In this document: positions 23,509-31,795 of the stretch, piece after piece
Position numbering within the stretch: the stretch's first letter is position 1
How the letters are laid out: every line of letters starts with the position of its first letter
Origin: an uncultured Clostridia bacterium
GTDB taxonomy: Bacteria; Bacillota; Clostridia; Christensenellales; Borkfalkiaceae
Assembly: GCA_945638575.1 (NCBI GenBank)
Contig: CALZDP010000007.1
Coordinates: 1-51,889 of the forward strand
Direction of reading: 5' to 3'
DNA length: 51,889 nucleotides
Made by a program: the position numbers and the translations under genes
Notes under the pieces: model-generated
The model's database searches: none
Told to the model about the DNA's origin: nothing
Seen by the model: only the letters and a program-made list of their open reading frames with translations

Positions 23509-24342
23509 ATGAACGCTATATTGTATTTTTTAGCAAACGATCCTTCTAAAGTGGAATTAAAAAGCGTTTTGATAGCGATAGGCATTATGCTTGTTATCGC
23601 AATAGTTTTCGGCTTTTTAATCATGGTCGTATCCAAAAAATTCGCCGTGGAAACCGATGAAAGAGAGGAAACCGTTTTAGGCTGTCTTGCAGGCGCAAAC
23701 TGCGGCGGTTGCGGTAAAGCCGGTTGCGGCGCTTTCGCACATTCCTTGGTGGAAAACAAAGCGGAAATCGATGACTGTGCGGTTACCGATAAAAAGAATA
23801 AGGAAAAAATCGCTCAGGTTTTGGGTATCGAGTATTCCGGCGGAAGTACCTTTAAATATGTGGTTTCCTGTAACGGCGGAGATAACGCCGCCGACAGAAA
23901 CAATTACGTCGGCGTAGGCGACTGCGTTCGTCAAAACATGACCGCCGGCGGAAGAAAACAGTGTAAAACCGCTTGCCTCGGCGCAGGTACTTGCGTTACC
24001 CTTTGCAAAAGCGACGCCATAAAAGTGGTAAACGGCGTTGCGGTCATCGACCAAGACCTTTGTATCGCTTGCGGCGCTTGCTTCAAAAATTGCCCTAAAT
24101 CCGTAATTGCAAAAATCGACGGCAGTGCTAAGGTCTATGTTGCTTGCTCTACAAAATGCAGGGGTAAGGAAGTTATGGACGCTTGCAAAATGGGTTGTAT
24201 CGGTTGCGGTTTATGCGCCAAAAACTGCCCTGAAGGCGCTATAAAAATGGTTAATAACCTTCCCGTTATAGATTATTCTAAATGCGTAGGCTGTTACGCT
24301 TGCGTCGACAGATGCCCGCGTAAGGTTATTCACAAACTGTAA
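23509..24342 (+). CDS. rnfB: Rnf complex subunit B (ferredoxin-accepting iron-sulfur protein)
   Basis: 277 residues. One N-terminal helix, then CLAGANCGGCGKAGCGAFAHSL (the 4Fe-4S domain of RnfB), a cysteine-rich middle (CKTACLGAGTCVTLCKSDAI), and ferredoxin motifs CIACGACFKNCP, CIGCGLCAKNCP and CVGCYACVDRCP. RnfB accepts electrons from reduced ferredoxin. It closes the operon; the transcript ends in a hairpin made of two facing copies of the 26-bp element. Confidence 0.95.
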   Translation: MNAILYFLANDPSKVELKSVLIAIGIMLVIAIVFGFLIMVVSKKFAVETDEREETVLGCLAGANCGGCGKAGCGAFAHSLVENKAEIDDCAVTDKKNKEKIAQVLGIEYSGGSTFKYVVSCNGGDNAADRNNYVGVGDCVRQNMTAGGRKQCKTACLGAGTCVTLCKSDAIKVVNGVAVIDQDLCIACGACFKNCPKSVIAKIDGSAKVYVACSTKCRGKEVMDACKMGCIGCGLCAKNCPEGAIKMVNNLPVIDYSKCVGCYACVDRCPRKVIHKL

Positions 24343-24347
24343 AATTA

Positions 24348-24362
24348 TATAGGTCGGTTATC
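24348..24362 (-). repeat. Left half of a 26-bp element (minus strand), arm of the rnf terminator
   Basis: Minus-strand GATAA, CCGACC, TATA; the right half is absent. It faces the full copy at 24374 and forms a perfect 15-bp stem with it. Confidence 0.85.
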
Positions 24363-24373
24363 CGAAAAACAGA

Positions 24374-24399
24374 GATAACCGACCTATAGACCGCTTTTT
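24374..24399 (+). repeat. 26-bp dispersed element after rnfB
   Basis: GATAA, CCGACC, TATA, GACCGC, TTTTT, the right arm of the rnf terminator. Confidence 0.85.
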
Positions 24400-24475
24400 A
24401 TGGGTTTAAAGATTGCTCTACAAAAATATTCCGGATAAATTCGGTTGACAAAAAATAGTTTTCTCACGGAGTTAT

Positions 24476-25696
24476 ATGAAAACAAAACATAAAATTATAT
24501 CTTTACTGCTTGCGATTGTCGTTACGTTTTCTTTAATCGCGTGTGAAGGTGAAACTACAACTGAATATATTAAAAAAGACCTTGTCGATTCGGTAAAAAA
24601 TTGCGATTTAACCTCAGGCGTTTTGACTGTAAATACGCAAGGGTCGACGTACGGCTTTGACGCTACCGTTAAAATCAGCGGTAATCAAACGTTTGATTCC
24701 GACTTCTATTTTATGACCTACCTTATTGACGAAAACATTTTTGCTCAGCAAAAAAAGGCGGGGGCGGCATATTTAAGGAATTTTAACGTTTACACGATTT
24801 TTTTCGACGGCGAAAGCAAGTTTTCCCTTTTGCCGGTTACAACAAGTAATTACGAACTTGAAATCAACAACTATTTATTAGGCAGCGACGATAAAATAGA
24901 ACTTTTATACAGCCAAGAAGAAGTCGGCTATGCTATTAAAGGGTTTTTAGGTAATTTTGTTTCCGTTTCGGATAACTTTATACAAAGGCTTGCCTATTTG
25001 CCCGAAAATTTAAAAGGCTTAATTAAAAACGCTTACGCCCTAAATAACGGTATGGCAACCGAAGTTTACAACGGTTACAGGCTAAGCGTCGACGTAATTG
25101 AAATTTTAAAAGAATGTCTTTTAAAGTTTGTTTCGATAGGCAAAGCGATAGATAACAATAGTTCGATTACCGTAGAAGGACTTTATAATTCGCAGGAATT
25201 TAACGACCTGTTTAAACCCATTTTAACAAGTACCGACGGCAAAATCGTAAATCAAGCATTGCTTTATTTAAACGGATATTTTGAAAGCAAAAACGTAGGA
25301 ATATCCTTTGACATTCCTACGCCGCGTGAAAACGAAAACGCATACGATTATCTGAATAGGTTTATAAATACCAAAGTTACGGGACTTACCATTGCCTCCC
25401 TTCGCATAAACGATCTTACGGATATGCTTGGCGGAATCGGCGACAGTTGGGAAGCCTATTTCTCAAAAATTCGCGCCGACGTTTTGGATATGGTCAAACA
25501 GTTTACCGACGCTCTAAAGTTTGTGTACTTTTTCGATGGCAATATGGTTATGACAAGGATTTCCGTTGACTTTAACATTAAAAAGAATTTTATATCTCCT
25601 GACTTTGCTTATGAAAGCGTACACGTAAAACTTGATTATCGTCCCCAACCCATTTTAAAAAACGATCTTAAAATAATTCCGGACTTAGCAGAATAA
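24476..25696 (+). CDS. Lipoprotein of unknown function
   Basis: 406 residues. Signal MKTKHKIISLLLAIVVTFSLIAC with lipobox Cys23, then a soluble mixed alpha/beta protein without repeats or recognised motifs. The C-terminus has a beta-rich stretch (MTRISVDFNIKKNFISPDFAYESVHVKLDYRPQP). It could be an extracytoplasmic LolA/LppX-like or binding protein, but I cannot place it. ACGGAG lies six bases before the ATG. Its TAA stop is inside a reverse copy of the 26-bp element. Confidence 0.75.
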   Translation: MKTKHKIISLLLAIVVTFSLIACEGETTTEYIKKDLVDSVKNCDLTSGVLTVNTQGSTYGFDATVKISGNQTFDSDFYFMTYLIDENIFAQQKKAGAAYLRNFNVYTIFFDGESKFSLLPVTTSNYELEINNYLLGSDDKIELLYSQEEVGYAIKGFLGNFVSVSDNFIQRLAYLPENLKGLIKNAYALNNGMATEVYNGYRLSVDVIEILKECLLKFVSIGKAIDNNSSITVEGLYNSQEFNDLFKPILTSTDGKIVNQALLYLNGYFESKNVGISFDIPTPRENENAYDYLNRFINTKVTGLTIASLRINDLTDMLGGIGDSWEAYFSKIRADVLDMVKQFTDALKFVYFFDGNMVMTRISVDFNIKKNFISPDFAYESVHVKLDYRPQPILKNDLKIIPDLAE

Positions 25697-25718
25697 GTCC
25701 GCCTATAGGTCGATTATT
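25693..25718 (-). repeat. 26-bp dispersed element overlapping a stop codon
   Basis: Minus strand: AATAA, TCGACC, TATA, GGCGGA, CTTAT. The end of the element supplies the TAA stop (25694-25696) of the lipoprotein gene. Confidence 0.85.
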
Positions 25719-25828
25719 AGACTATTTTTGTAATTAAAAAGCAAACTTTTTTAAAGCAATTTAACTGTAAATCGTTTAAAAAAATCTTAATGGATATCTT
25801 CCAAAGGGTCTTTTAAAGATAAAACAAA

Positions 25829-25868
25829 CAGTCCGCTGTCTTCAAATACGAAGATAGCGGACTGTATT
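25829..25868. terminator. Bidirectional terminator
   Basis: A perfect-but-one 15-bp stem (CAGTCCGCTGTCTTC with GAAGATAGCGGACTG), hexanucleotide loop, with A-rich sequence before and T-rich after. It separates the convergent lipoprotein and PNPOx genes. Confidence 0.85.
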
Positions 25869-25892
25869 TTATATTTTAAGATAATTTGAATT

Positions 25893-26306
25893 TTACAGAT
25901 CTATCGTTTCTATCTTAAAGTCGCAATAATACTCGGCTTTTTTGCACTTGAATTTGAGAACGCAGTAATCGGGGTCGGTTACGCCTTGCTTGTAAAAAAG
26001 TTTGTCGCCGAAACGCCAAATTTCATCTTTTGTCGCTTGGTCGGTGCAAACTTGCATTTCGCCGATTACCGAAACCCCTTGATACTTAAATCTACCGCGT
26101 TTATAAAAATAGACGCACGCTTTTTCATTAGATAAATATTGTTTTATTTTATTTGACGAGGTATTTGTAGAAAAATAAATTTCGTTGCCGTCAATTTTAC
26201 GTGGGGCAAGCATCGCCCTTATTACGGGGTAGCCTTGCTCGTTTACAGAGGCGATAAACGCCGTTTTTTGTTCGGACATAAATTGATAGATTTGCTCTTT
26301 ATCCAT
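25893..26306 (-). CDS. Pyridoxamine 5'-phosphate oxidase-fold flavoprotein
   Basis: 137 residues with the split-barrel pattern: MSEQKTAFIASVNEQGYPVIRAMLAPRKIDGNEIYFSTNTSSNKIKQYLSNEKACVYFYK. This group binds FMN or F420/haem and includes general-stress proteins, so a real PNPOx activity is not implied. GGAGTG lies upstream of the ATG at 26306. It forms its own unit, ending at the bidirectional terminator. Confidence 0.85.
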   Translation of the reverse strand: MDKEQIYQFMSEQKTAFIASVNEQGYPVIRAMLAPRKIDGNEIYFSTNTSSNKIKQYLSNEKACVYFYKRGRFKYQGVSVIGEMQVCTDQATKDEIWRFGDKLFYKQGVTDPDYCVLKFKCKKAEYYCDFKIETIDL

Positions 26307-26421
26307 TGTGTAACACTCCGTTAAATTACTGTTTATCTTGATTTAATTATATCAAAAAATAAGGAAAAGGCAAGGGGATTTACCGCTTTTCGACTTTATC
26401 CCTTTAAGTAGCCGAGGCTAT

Positions 26422-26661
26422 TTATATCTCAAGTAACCACTCCACGCTTACGCCGAGTATTTTTGACAGAATAATAAGTTCGTAATCGGCAACGAATCTG
26501 GTGCCGATTTCTATACGGGAAACACTGTCTCTTTCGATGTTTATGCCCTGAAGTTGTAATTGCGCGGCAAGTTCGCTTTGGGTTAGCCGCATTTTACAGC
26601 GTGCCTCGTGTACGCGGTCGCCGCAGATATTTTTTTTGCCGTTATAGTCGTAGATTTTCAA
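26422..26661 (-). CDS. Xre-family regulator
   Basis: 79 residues, one HTH: GDRVHEARCKMRLTQSELAAQLQLQGINIERDSVSRIEIGTRFVADYELIILSKILGVSVEWLLE. The 'QSELAAQLQLQGINIERDSVSRIE' stretch is typical of the small clostridial Xre group with a slightly long turn. GGAGGC precedes the ATG. It is divergent from the LRR lipoprotein at 26780, across a promoter with an inverted repeat that is its likely operator. Confidence 0.88.
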   Translation of the reverse strand: MKIYDYNGKKNICGDRVHEARCKMRLTQSELAAQLQLQGINIERDSVSRIEIGTRFVADYELIILSKILGVSVEWLLEI

Positions 26662-26701
26662 GTTGGCCTCCGCAAAAATTAGACAATAATAAGAATTTAT
26701 C

Positions 26702-26734
26702 TTGACATTAGCACAATTATTCCCTATAATTGTG
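26702..26734 (+). promoter_or_regulatory. LRR lipoprotein promoter with overlapping operator
   Basis: TTGACA (26702-26707), a 17-nt spacer and TATAAT (26725-26730). The inverted repeat CACAATTAT...ATAATTGTG (26712-26734) covers the spacer and the -10 box, a position suited to repression by the divergent Xre protein. A second, imperfect palindrome AATTAGCCTAATT follows at about 26746. Confidence 0.75.
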
Positions 26735-26779
26735 TTAAAGATAAGAATTAGCCTAATTATTTACTTTTGCGGGAAGAAA

Positions 26780-27739
26780 ATGAAAAAATCTTTTTTAATA
26801 TTAACGACAATACTGCTTATACTCGGGATAAACTTAGGTATTCTTTCCGCTTGTTACGCTAAAAAATCGGAAATGATATTTTTGTCCAACGGGGACGGAA
26901 CGTGCGTTATAAACGGTTTTAAAGGGGATGCTACCACCGTTTATAAGGCGGTTATACCTGCAAAATCGCCCGACGGGGAAAGGGTTATAGGCATTAAAAA
27001 CTTTAATCTTAGGTTTATAAAATCGGTCGTTTTGCCGGACACGGTAACTTATATCGGCGACGAAGCCTTTAAAGGCTGTTACGCGCTTTCAAAAATAATA
27101 CTGCCTAACGGCTTGAAAAGTATCGGCAATTATGCATTTTATCAAAATTTTAATCTTGAAAACATTACCCTTCCCGACAGTTTGGAATATATCGGTTACG
27201 ACGCCTTTTACGGCTGTAAAAAACTAAACGCCGTTTTATATGATAACGCATTTTATATCGGCAATAACTTAAATCCTTACATGGTACTGTTACGGGCAAA
27301 AAACGATATCAGTTACCTTTTTGTTCATAAAGATACCAAAAGCATTACCACCGACGCATTTAAGGAATGCAGTAACCTTAAATTTAACAGGCTTGACGGC
27401 GGTTTGTATTTGGGCAGTTTAAATAATCCTTATATGGCTTTGTACGGGTATGAAGACGCTTCCTTTATAGCGGTAAATGAAAACACGGCATTTATATTGA
27501 GTAACGCTTTTAACGGTTTAAATAAACTTGAAAAGTTAAGTTTACCAAAATGCATTACGGAAATCGGCGACTGCGCTTTTTTAAACTGTTATAACTTAAA
27601 ACAAATAGAGTACGGCGGTTCAAAATCCGATTGGCAAAATATTATCAGACAAGAAACTTGTTTATCCGCTTTGGTAAAAATACATTACAATATAAGTAGC
27701 AATCAAAAAACAGACGAATTTGTTTCGTCTGTTTTTTAA
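26780..27739 (+). CDS. BspA-type LRR lipoprotein
   Basis: 319 residues. Signal MKKSFLILTTILLILGINLGILSAC (lipobox Cys25) followed by LRR_5 repeats: AFKGCYALSKIILPNGLKSI, AFYQNFNLENITLPDSLEYI, AFYGCKKLNAV, AFLNCYNLKQIEYGGS. The closing 'YGGSKSDWQNI' is common at the end of BspA-like domains. ATG 26780 is taken rather than an in-frame TTG that overlaps the promoter. Probably controlled by the divergent Xre protein. The terminator hairpin lies within the last codons. Confidence 0.85.
   Translation: MKKSFLILTTILLILGINLGILSACYAKKSEMIFLSNGDGTCVINGFKGDATTVYKAVIPAKSPDGERVIGIKNFNLRFIKSVVLPDTVTYIGDEAFKGCYALSKIILPNGLKSIGNYAFYQNFNLENITLPDSLEYIGYDAFYGCKKLNAVLYDNAFYIGNNLNPYMVLLRAKNDISYLFVHKDTKSITTDAFKECSNLKFNRLDGGLYLGSLNNPYMALYGYEDASFIAVNENTAFILSNAFNGLNKLEKLSLPKCITEIGDCAFLNCYNLKQIEYGGSKSDWQNIIRQETCLSALVKIHYNISSNQKTDEFVSSVF
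27705..27737 (+). terminator. Terminator embedded in the 3' end of the LRR gene
   Basis: AAAAAACAGACGAA pairs with TTCGTCTGTTTTTT; the coding stop TAA starts at 27737, inside the T-run. The final residues (KTDEFVSSVF) are thus encoded by the terminator. Confidence 0.85.
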
Positions 27740-27745
27740 ATGCAA

Positions 27746-27771
27746 ATAAGCGGGGCTATAAGCCCGTTAAC
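27746..27771 (-). repeat. 26-bp dispersed element after the LRR gene
   Basis: Minus strand: GTTAA, CGGGCT, TATA, GCCCCG, CTTAT. It starts 6 nt past the stop, beyond the terminator. Confidence 0.85.
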
Positions 27772-28022
27772 GGGTATAAAACCGTATGTCGAGTACCGCG
27801 CGCGAAATTGAAAAGGCATAAAGTAATTATAAAACATTTGCAGATGTGAATAATACATTGTAATTTTAAAACATATCAAATTACACTATTAAACGGTATG
27901 TGTGCGTTTTTAGGTCGCAAAAGTAAAGAGCAGCAAAATATTTGCTACTCTTTTATAATGTCTTAAAAATCCATATGAAGCATTTAAGTTGAATTTTTTG
28001 GCATATCCGTTAAATTTTGCGG
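27772..28022. other. Convergent intergenic region
   Basis: About 250 bp with no gene. An imperfect inverted repeat (AAGAGCAGCAAA with TTTGCTACTCTT, about 27926-27952) is the likely terminator of the patatin-like gene on the minus strand. Confidence 0.5.
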
Positions 28023-28847
28023 TTACTTTTTGCTTTTACGGTTTTGGCGGTGTTTGGCGGAAGATATAACCTTTTTGATTTCTTCCATATGGTCTTTAAC
28101 GGTATCATAGCCGATTTGATACATTTCGTTAAAATTTTTCAAGTTGGCAGAAGTATAGTTGTCAAGGGGCAAGATAAGGGTGTAGTCCGAAGAATCAAAG
28201 TTCAGCCGATTGCCTTCCTTTATGCCGTTTCCGCGGTACAAAAGGTCGGCGTAACGCTTAATGTTGCGGTTGGACGGGTAGTTATGAAGCGCAATACCGA
28301 TAACTACGTCGCTACCCAAACTTTTACAAACGTCGCAAGGCACTGCGTTTACGTAAGCGCCGTCCAAAAGACGTCTTCCCATGCGGTTTACCGCTCTGAA
28401 AACAGGAGGAATGGCGCTTGACGCGGAAAGGGCTTTTTTTAAACTTCCTGTGCCCATAACGACTTCTTCGCCGGTATCAAGATCGCAAGCGACCGCGCGC
28501 AAGGGGATAAAAGTATCCGCAAAAGTTTTATCGCCGAAAATCTTTTCCAAAGTATTTTCCAAAGAATCTTTTGTCAAAGTCATTTTTAATATGTTGATTC
28601 TGTCGGTAATATCGTACTCTTCCAAAATTTTTATCATTTGCTCTGTCGTATAGTTAAGGGCGTACAGCGCGCCTATTATAGAGCCTATGCTTGTGCCTGT
28701 AACAAAGGAAAACTGTATTCCTTCTTCCTCGAAGGCTTTAATGGCGCCCAAGTGCGCTGCCCCTTTTGCACCGCCGCTGCCTAACGCAATACCTATCTTT
28801 ACCTGCTTTTTGGTAAATATTCTTTTTAAAAAACCAAACAAACCCAT
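28023..28847 (-). CDS. Patatin-like phospholipase (RssA/YchK type)
   Basis: 274 residues. The catalytic dyad and oxyanion hole are intact: GSGGAKGAAHLG (oxyanion), GTSIGSIIGALYA (nucleophile Ser), and LLDGAYVNAVP (Asp). These bacterial patatins release fatty acids from membrane lipids, with physiological roles mostly unknown. Start ATG 28847 gives MGLFGFLKRIFTKKQVKIGIALG; a TTG eight codons upstream is possible, and neither has a ribosome site. A basic tail (SAKHRQNRKSKK) ends it. Confidence 0.9.
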   Translation of the reverse strand: MGLFGFLKRIFTKKQVKIGIALGSGGAKGAAHLGAIKAFEEEGIQFSFVTGTSIGSIIGALYALNYTTEQMIKILEEYDITDRINILKMTLTKDSLENTLEKIFGDKTFADTFIPLRAVACDLDTGEEVVMGTGSLKKALSASSAIPPVFRAVNRMGRRLLDGAYVNAVPCDVCKSLGSDVVIGIALHNYPSNRNIKRYADLLYRGNGIKEGNRLNFDSSDYTLILPLDNYTSANLKNFNEMYQIGYDTVKDHMEEIKKVISSAKHRQNRKSKK

Positions 28848-29073
28848 ACTATTATTATACTGTAAAATCAAAATTTTGTAAACGCAATTTACATATCCGG
28901 CAAAAAACAGGTTAATAGCCGTTTATTATATAAATAGTCGAAAATGCGCGAAAACTAAAAGATTTTTGATGATTTCAAAAATTGTTCCCCTTTTTGATGG
29001 TTAAAAATCATTATTTTTAGGTCGTCAACATAAAATTTAAGTGATTAAAAGTCATTTTCAGTCAGTTAAAAAA

Positions 29074-29144
29074 TGTGGATAATTGTGGATATCTTGCCCA
29101 AGTTATCCACAAAACGAGTTTAAAATGCCCAAAATTGTGGATAA
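29074..29144. promoter_or_regulatory. Cluster of four DnaA boxes
   Basis: TGTGGATAA at 29074-29082, TGTGGATAT at 29084-29092, TTATCCACA at 29103-29111 and TGTGGATAA at 29136-29144. Three match the DnaA consensus TTATCCACA exactly and one differs by one base. An AT-rich stretch with repeated TTAAAA..TCAT motifs lies directly to the left (about 28930-29070). It could be a DnaA-controlled promoter, a titration site or part of an origin; dnaA and dnaN are not in view. Confidence 0.75.
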
Positions 29145-29165
29145 CATCGGGCAAAAGGGGGCACT

Positions 29166-29861
29166 TTGCGTAAAAATTTTCTGTTAATATCTTTGGTTAT
29201 GGTAATAACCCTTTCTGCGGTTACCTATCTATCGGTAATTCCGCGCACTTTTGCCTGTAAAAAGGAGAACTTTAAAGTGGTAATCGACCCGGGACACGGC
29301 GGTGTGGATCCGGGCGTTATCGGCGTAAATACAGGCACTAAAGAATCGGAACTGAATTTGTATCTTTCAAAATCCCTATATCAATGTTTTCAAGCGCAGG
29401 GTATTACCGCCGTAATGACAAGGACCGCCGACAACGGTTTATACGGCACTTTATCAAAAGGTTTTAAAAACCGTGATTTAAAGCGTCGTGTGGATATTTG
29501 TAAGGAAGTTAACGCCGATATTTTTATTTCCGTACATATGAATAAGTACTCGGATAAAAACAGACGCGGTGCGCAAGTGTTTTACCCTGCCGGAAACGAG
29601 GAAAGTAAAGCGCTTGCCAAATACATACAGGATCAGTTAAACGGTCTTGCGGAATCGACAAGGGAATGTTCACCGCTTGCAGGGGACTATTACGTTTTAA
29701 ATAACGCAGTATGCCCGTCGGTTATAGTAGAGTGCGGTTTTTTATCCAATCCCGAAGACGAAAATTTGCTTTTAAATAAGGATTACAGAGAAAGTTTAGC
29801 ACACGGTATTTTTTACGGCGTAATAAGTTTTATGAACGATTATAAAAAATCGGAAAATTAA
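29166..29861 (+). CDS. cwlD: N-acetylmuramoyl-L-alanine amidase, CwlD-type
   Basis: 231 residues, secreted or membrane-anchored by an N-terminal helix. Amidase_3 zinc and catalytic residues: DPGHGGVDPG (His), GTKESELN (Glu), ISVHMNKY (His) and VIVECGFLSNPED (Glu). Size and the single catalytic domain without cell-wall-binding repeats match CwlD, which makes muramic delta-lactam in spore cortex; sporulation genes follow. The TTG at 29166 has AAAGGGGG four bases upstream. It lies right behind the DnaA box cluster, so DnaA may influence it. Confidence 0.82.
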   Translation: MRKNFLLISLVMVITLSAVTYLSVIPRTFACKKENFKVVIDPGHGGVDPGVIGVNTGTKESELNLYLSKSLYQCFQAQGITAVMTRTADNGLYGTLSKGFKNRDLKRRVDICKEVNADIFISVHMNKYSDKNRRGAQVFYPAGNEESKALAKYIQDQLNGLAESTRECSPLAGDYYVLNNAVCPSVIVECGFLSNPEDENLLLNKDYRESLAHGIFYGVISFMNDYKKSEN

Positions 29862-29869
29862 AAAATGCC

Positions 29870-29895
29870 GTTAACCTGCCTATAGCCCCACTTTT
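29870..29895 (+). repeat. 26-bp dispersed element after cwlD (mosaic)
   Basis: GTTAA, CCTGCC, TATA, GCCCCA, CTTTT: the right half is that of the CGGGCT class but the left hexamer differs. Confidence 0.8.
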
Positions 29896-29953
29896 ATGGT
29901 AATAATTGCATAAAAAAAAAGATGTTGCAAACCATATATGCGGAGGCAAAATT

Positions 29954-30487
29954 ATGAAAGAAACAGGAATGATAAGAAGAATAGACGAACTCGGCAGAGT
30001 CGTTATTCCCAAAGAAATCAGAAAAACTTTAAGGATAAACGAAGGGGATCCTTTGGAAATTTACACCGAAAGCGAGAAGTTGCTTTTAAAAAAGTTTTCG
30101 CCCATCGGCGCGATAGGCGGTTATGCGAAAACGCTTACCGAAAGTTTATACAAGGCAACTTCCATCCCCGTTTTGATTTGCGACTGCGATACCGTTTTGG
30201 CGGTTAAAGGGCAGGGAACAAAAGAGTTCGAAAAACTTGGGATATCCGACCAACTTTTAACCTTTTTAAAGGGAAGAAGAACTTTAATTTCCGATAAAAA
30301 CAGCAACGATAAAGTAAAAATTACGTCAACAGACGAAAAAAATTACAGCGTGCAACTTATTATGCCTGTCGTGGCGCAAGGCGATTTAATAGGCGGACTG
30401 ATAATGATTTCCAAAGAAGCGGAAATGGATGCAAAGGTTATTTCGCTTGCGTCTTTTTGCATCGATTTTATGTCAAGGCAGGCATGA
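29954..30487 (+). CDS. spoVT: Stage V sporulation regulator SpoVT (AbrB family)
   Basis: 177-178 residues, the length of Bacillus SpoVT. The N-terminal AbrB swapped-hairpin domain (MKETGMIRRIDELGRVVIPKEIRKTLRINEGDPLEIY) binds DNA and the C-terminal part (from about 55) is the GAF-like domain. SpoVT adjusts sigma-G-dependent forespore genes. The ATG at 29954 has GGAGG eight bases upstream; the upstream in-frame codon is rejected. It overlaps the next gene by ATGA, as in the spoVT-yabM-yabN arrangement. Confidence 0.93.
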   Translation: MKETGMIRRIDELGRVVIPKEIRKTLRINEGDPLEIYTESEKLLLKKFSPIGAIGGYAKTLTESLYKATSIPVLICDCDTVLAVKGQGTKEFEKLGISDQLLTFLKGRRTLISDKNSNDKVKITSTDEKNYSVQLIMPVVAQGDLIGGLIMISKEAEMDAKVISLASFCIDFMSRQA

Positions 30488-31794
30488 ACGCAATTATAAA
30501 AGGCGGTTTTGTATTGGGAATGTGCGCCCTTTTGTCAAAGATAATAGGCGCATTGTACCGAATACCGCTTACGGCAATATTAGGAAGCGAAGGATTAGGG
30601 ATATACCAAACGGTGTTTCCCTTTTATTCTATACTTTTAACCCTGTCGTCTACGGGTATACCAAACGCGATATCTAAGTTGATTGCAGAAGGCAAAAACC
30701 CTAAAAAAGTGGTCTATAAGTCGATTATCGCCTTTGGAAGCCTTGGACTTGTCGGCTCTTTTATAATGACCGTTATGGCAGAAAGCATCGCAAAACTGCA
30801 AGGAACCGCCGATGCTTCGGCATCATATACGGCGATTGCTCCGTCGGTATTTTTGGTTTCCGTTTTGTCGGTTATAAGGGGATATTACCAAGGGCTTAGC
30901 AATATGAAGCCGACCGGAATAAGTCAGGTTGTTGAACAAATCGTAAAATTGATTTTCGGCTTGCTTACGGTAAAATTGTTTGCAAAAACGCCCGCCCAAG
31001 GCGCCTTTTTTGCCGCGCTTTCGGTTACCCTGTCCGAAGTGGCTGCGGTAATTTTTATTATATTTTACGGACGTATAAAGGCGATAAGACCGATAGAAAA
31101 AGAATACCTATCGGTAAAACTGAAAGACATAATAAAAGTGGTTTTTCCGATAACGCTTACTTCCGTTATGCTTCCCCTTTGCAGGGCGGCAGACAGTTTT
31201 TTGGTGGTAAATTTAATTAAAAGATATTCCGATAACGCAGTAAGTTTGTACGGAATTTACACCGGCGCTATAGAGTCGATAGTGGGCGTTCCGGTTGCGT
31301 TATGTTACGGAATAGCGGTATCGGGGCTTCCTTTGATAAGCGGAAAAAAAGATGGCAACTATCACAAAAAGATATTGCTTTATACTATAATAACCTCTGT
31401 TTTGGCGGCAATTTTGACATATGTGTTTTCGGGGGTGGCGATAAATACCCTGTATTTCGGCATGGGCGAAGTGGAAAAGGTTACCGCAAAAAATCTTTTG
31501 AAAATTTCGTCGGTTTCGGTTGCGATACTTCCGCTTGTACAGGCGTCCTCTTTGGTGCTTATAGGTAAGGACAAACTGTATTTACCGGCGTTTTCACTCT
31601 TTATCGGGCTTATCGTTAAAATAATTTTAACTTTATGGCTGGTAAATATACCAACCGTAAACATTTACGGTACGGCTTTTTCGGATATTGCTTGCTATTT
31701 TGTTGCGGCTTTTTTGAATTTGTTATATATTATTAGGGAAGAAAAAACAAAGGTGATTATGCCGATAGTCAAAAATGCCGTCGGCGAAACTTAG
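30484..31794 (+). CDS. SpoVB/YabM-like MATE/MOP-family flippase
   Basis: 436 residues, about 12-14 membrane helices. The start, KGGFVLGMCALLSKIIGALYRIPLTAILGSEGLGIYQTVFPFYSILLTLSSTGIPNAISKL, is diagnostic of the SpoVB branch of the polysaccharide/lipid II flippases. Position between spoVT and mazG equals Bacillus yabM. It probably flips a lipid-linked wall or cortex precursor. Translation is coupled to spoVT; the end lies 1 nt before the mazG start. Confidence 0.9.
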   Translation: MNAIIKGGFVLGMCALLSKIIGALYRIPLTAILGSEGLGIYQTVFPFYSILLTLSSTGIPNAISKLIAEGKNPKKVVYKSIIAFGSLGLVGSFIMTVMAESIAKLQGTADASASYTAIAPSVFLVSVLSVIRGYYQGLSNMKPTGISQVVEQIVKLIFGLLTVKLFAKTPAQGAFFAALSVTLSEVAAVIFIIFYGRIKAIRPIEKEYLSVKLKDIIKVVFPITLTSVMLPLCRAADSFLVVNLIKRYSDNAVSLYGIYTGAIESIVGVPVALCYGIAVSGLPLISGKKDGNYHKKILLYTIITSVLAAILTYVFSGVAINTLYFGMGEVEKVTAKNLLKISSVSVAILPLVQASSLVLIGKDKLYLPAFSLFIGLIVKIILTLWLVNIPTVNIYGTAFSDIACYFVAAFLNLLYIIREEKTKVIMPIVKNAVGET

Positions 31795-31795
31795 T

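Larger units (their letters stand above)
24348..24399 (+). terminator. rnf operon terminator built from two facing elements
   Basis: TATAGGTCGGTTATC (24348-24362) pairs perfectly with 24374-24388 around an 11-nt loop. The T-run comes 8 nt after the stem (CTTTTTA). Confidence 0.75.

Noticed and set aside
28872..29165. Calling the DnaA-box cluster the chromosomal origin
   Set aside because: No dnaA or dnaN in view and no skew information; kept as a DnaA-box cluster only.
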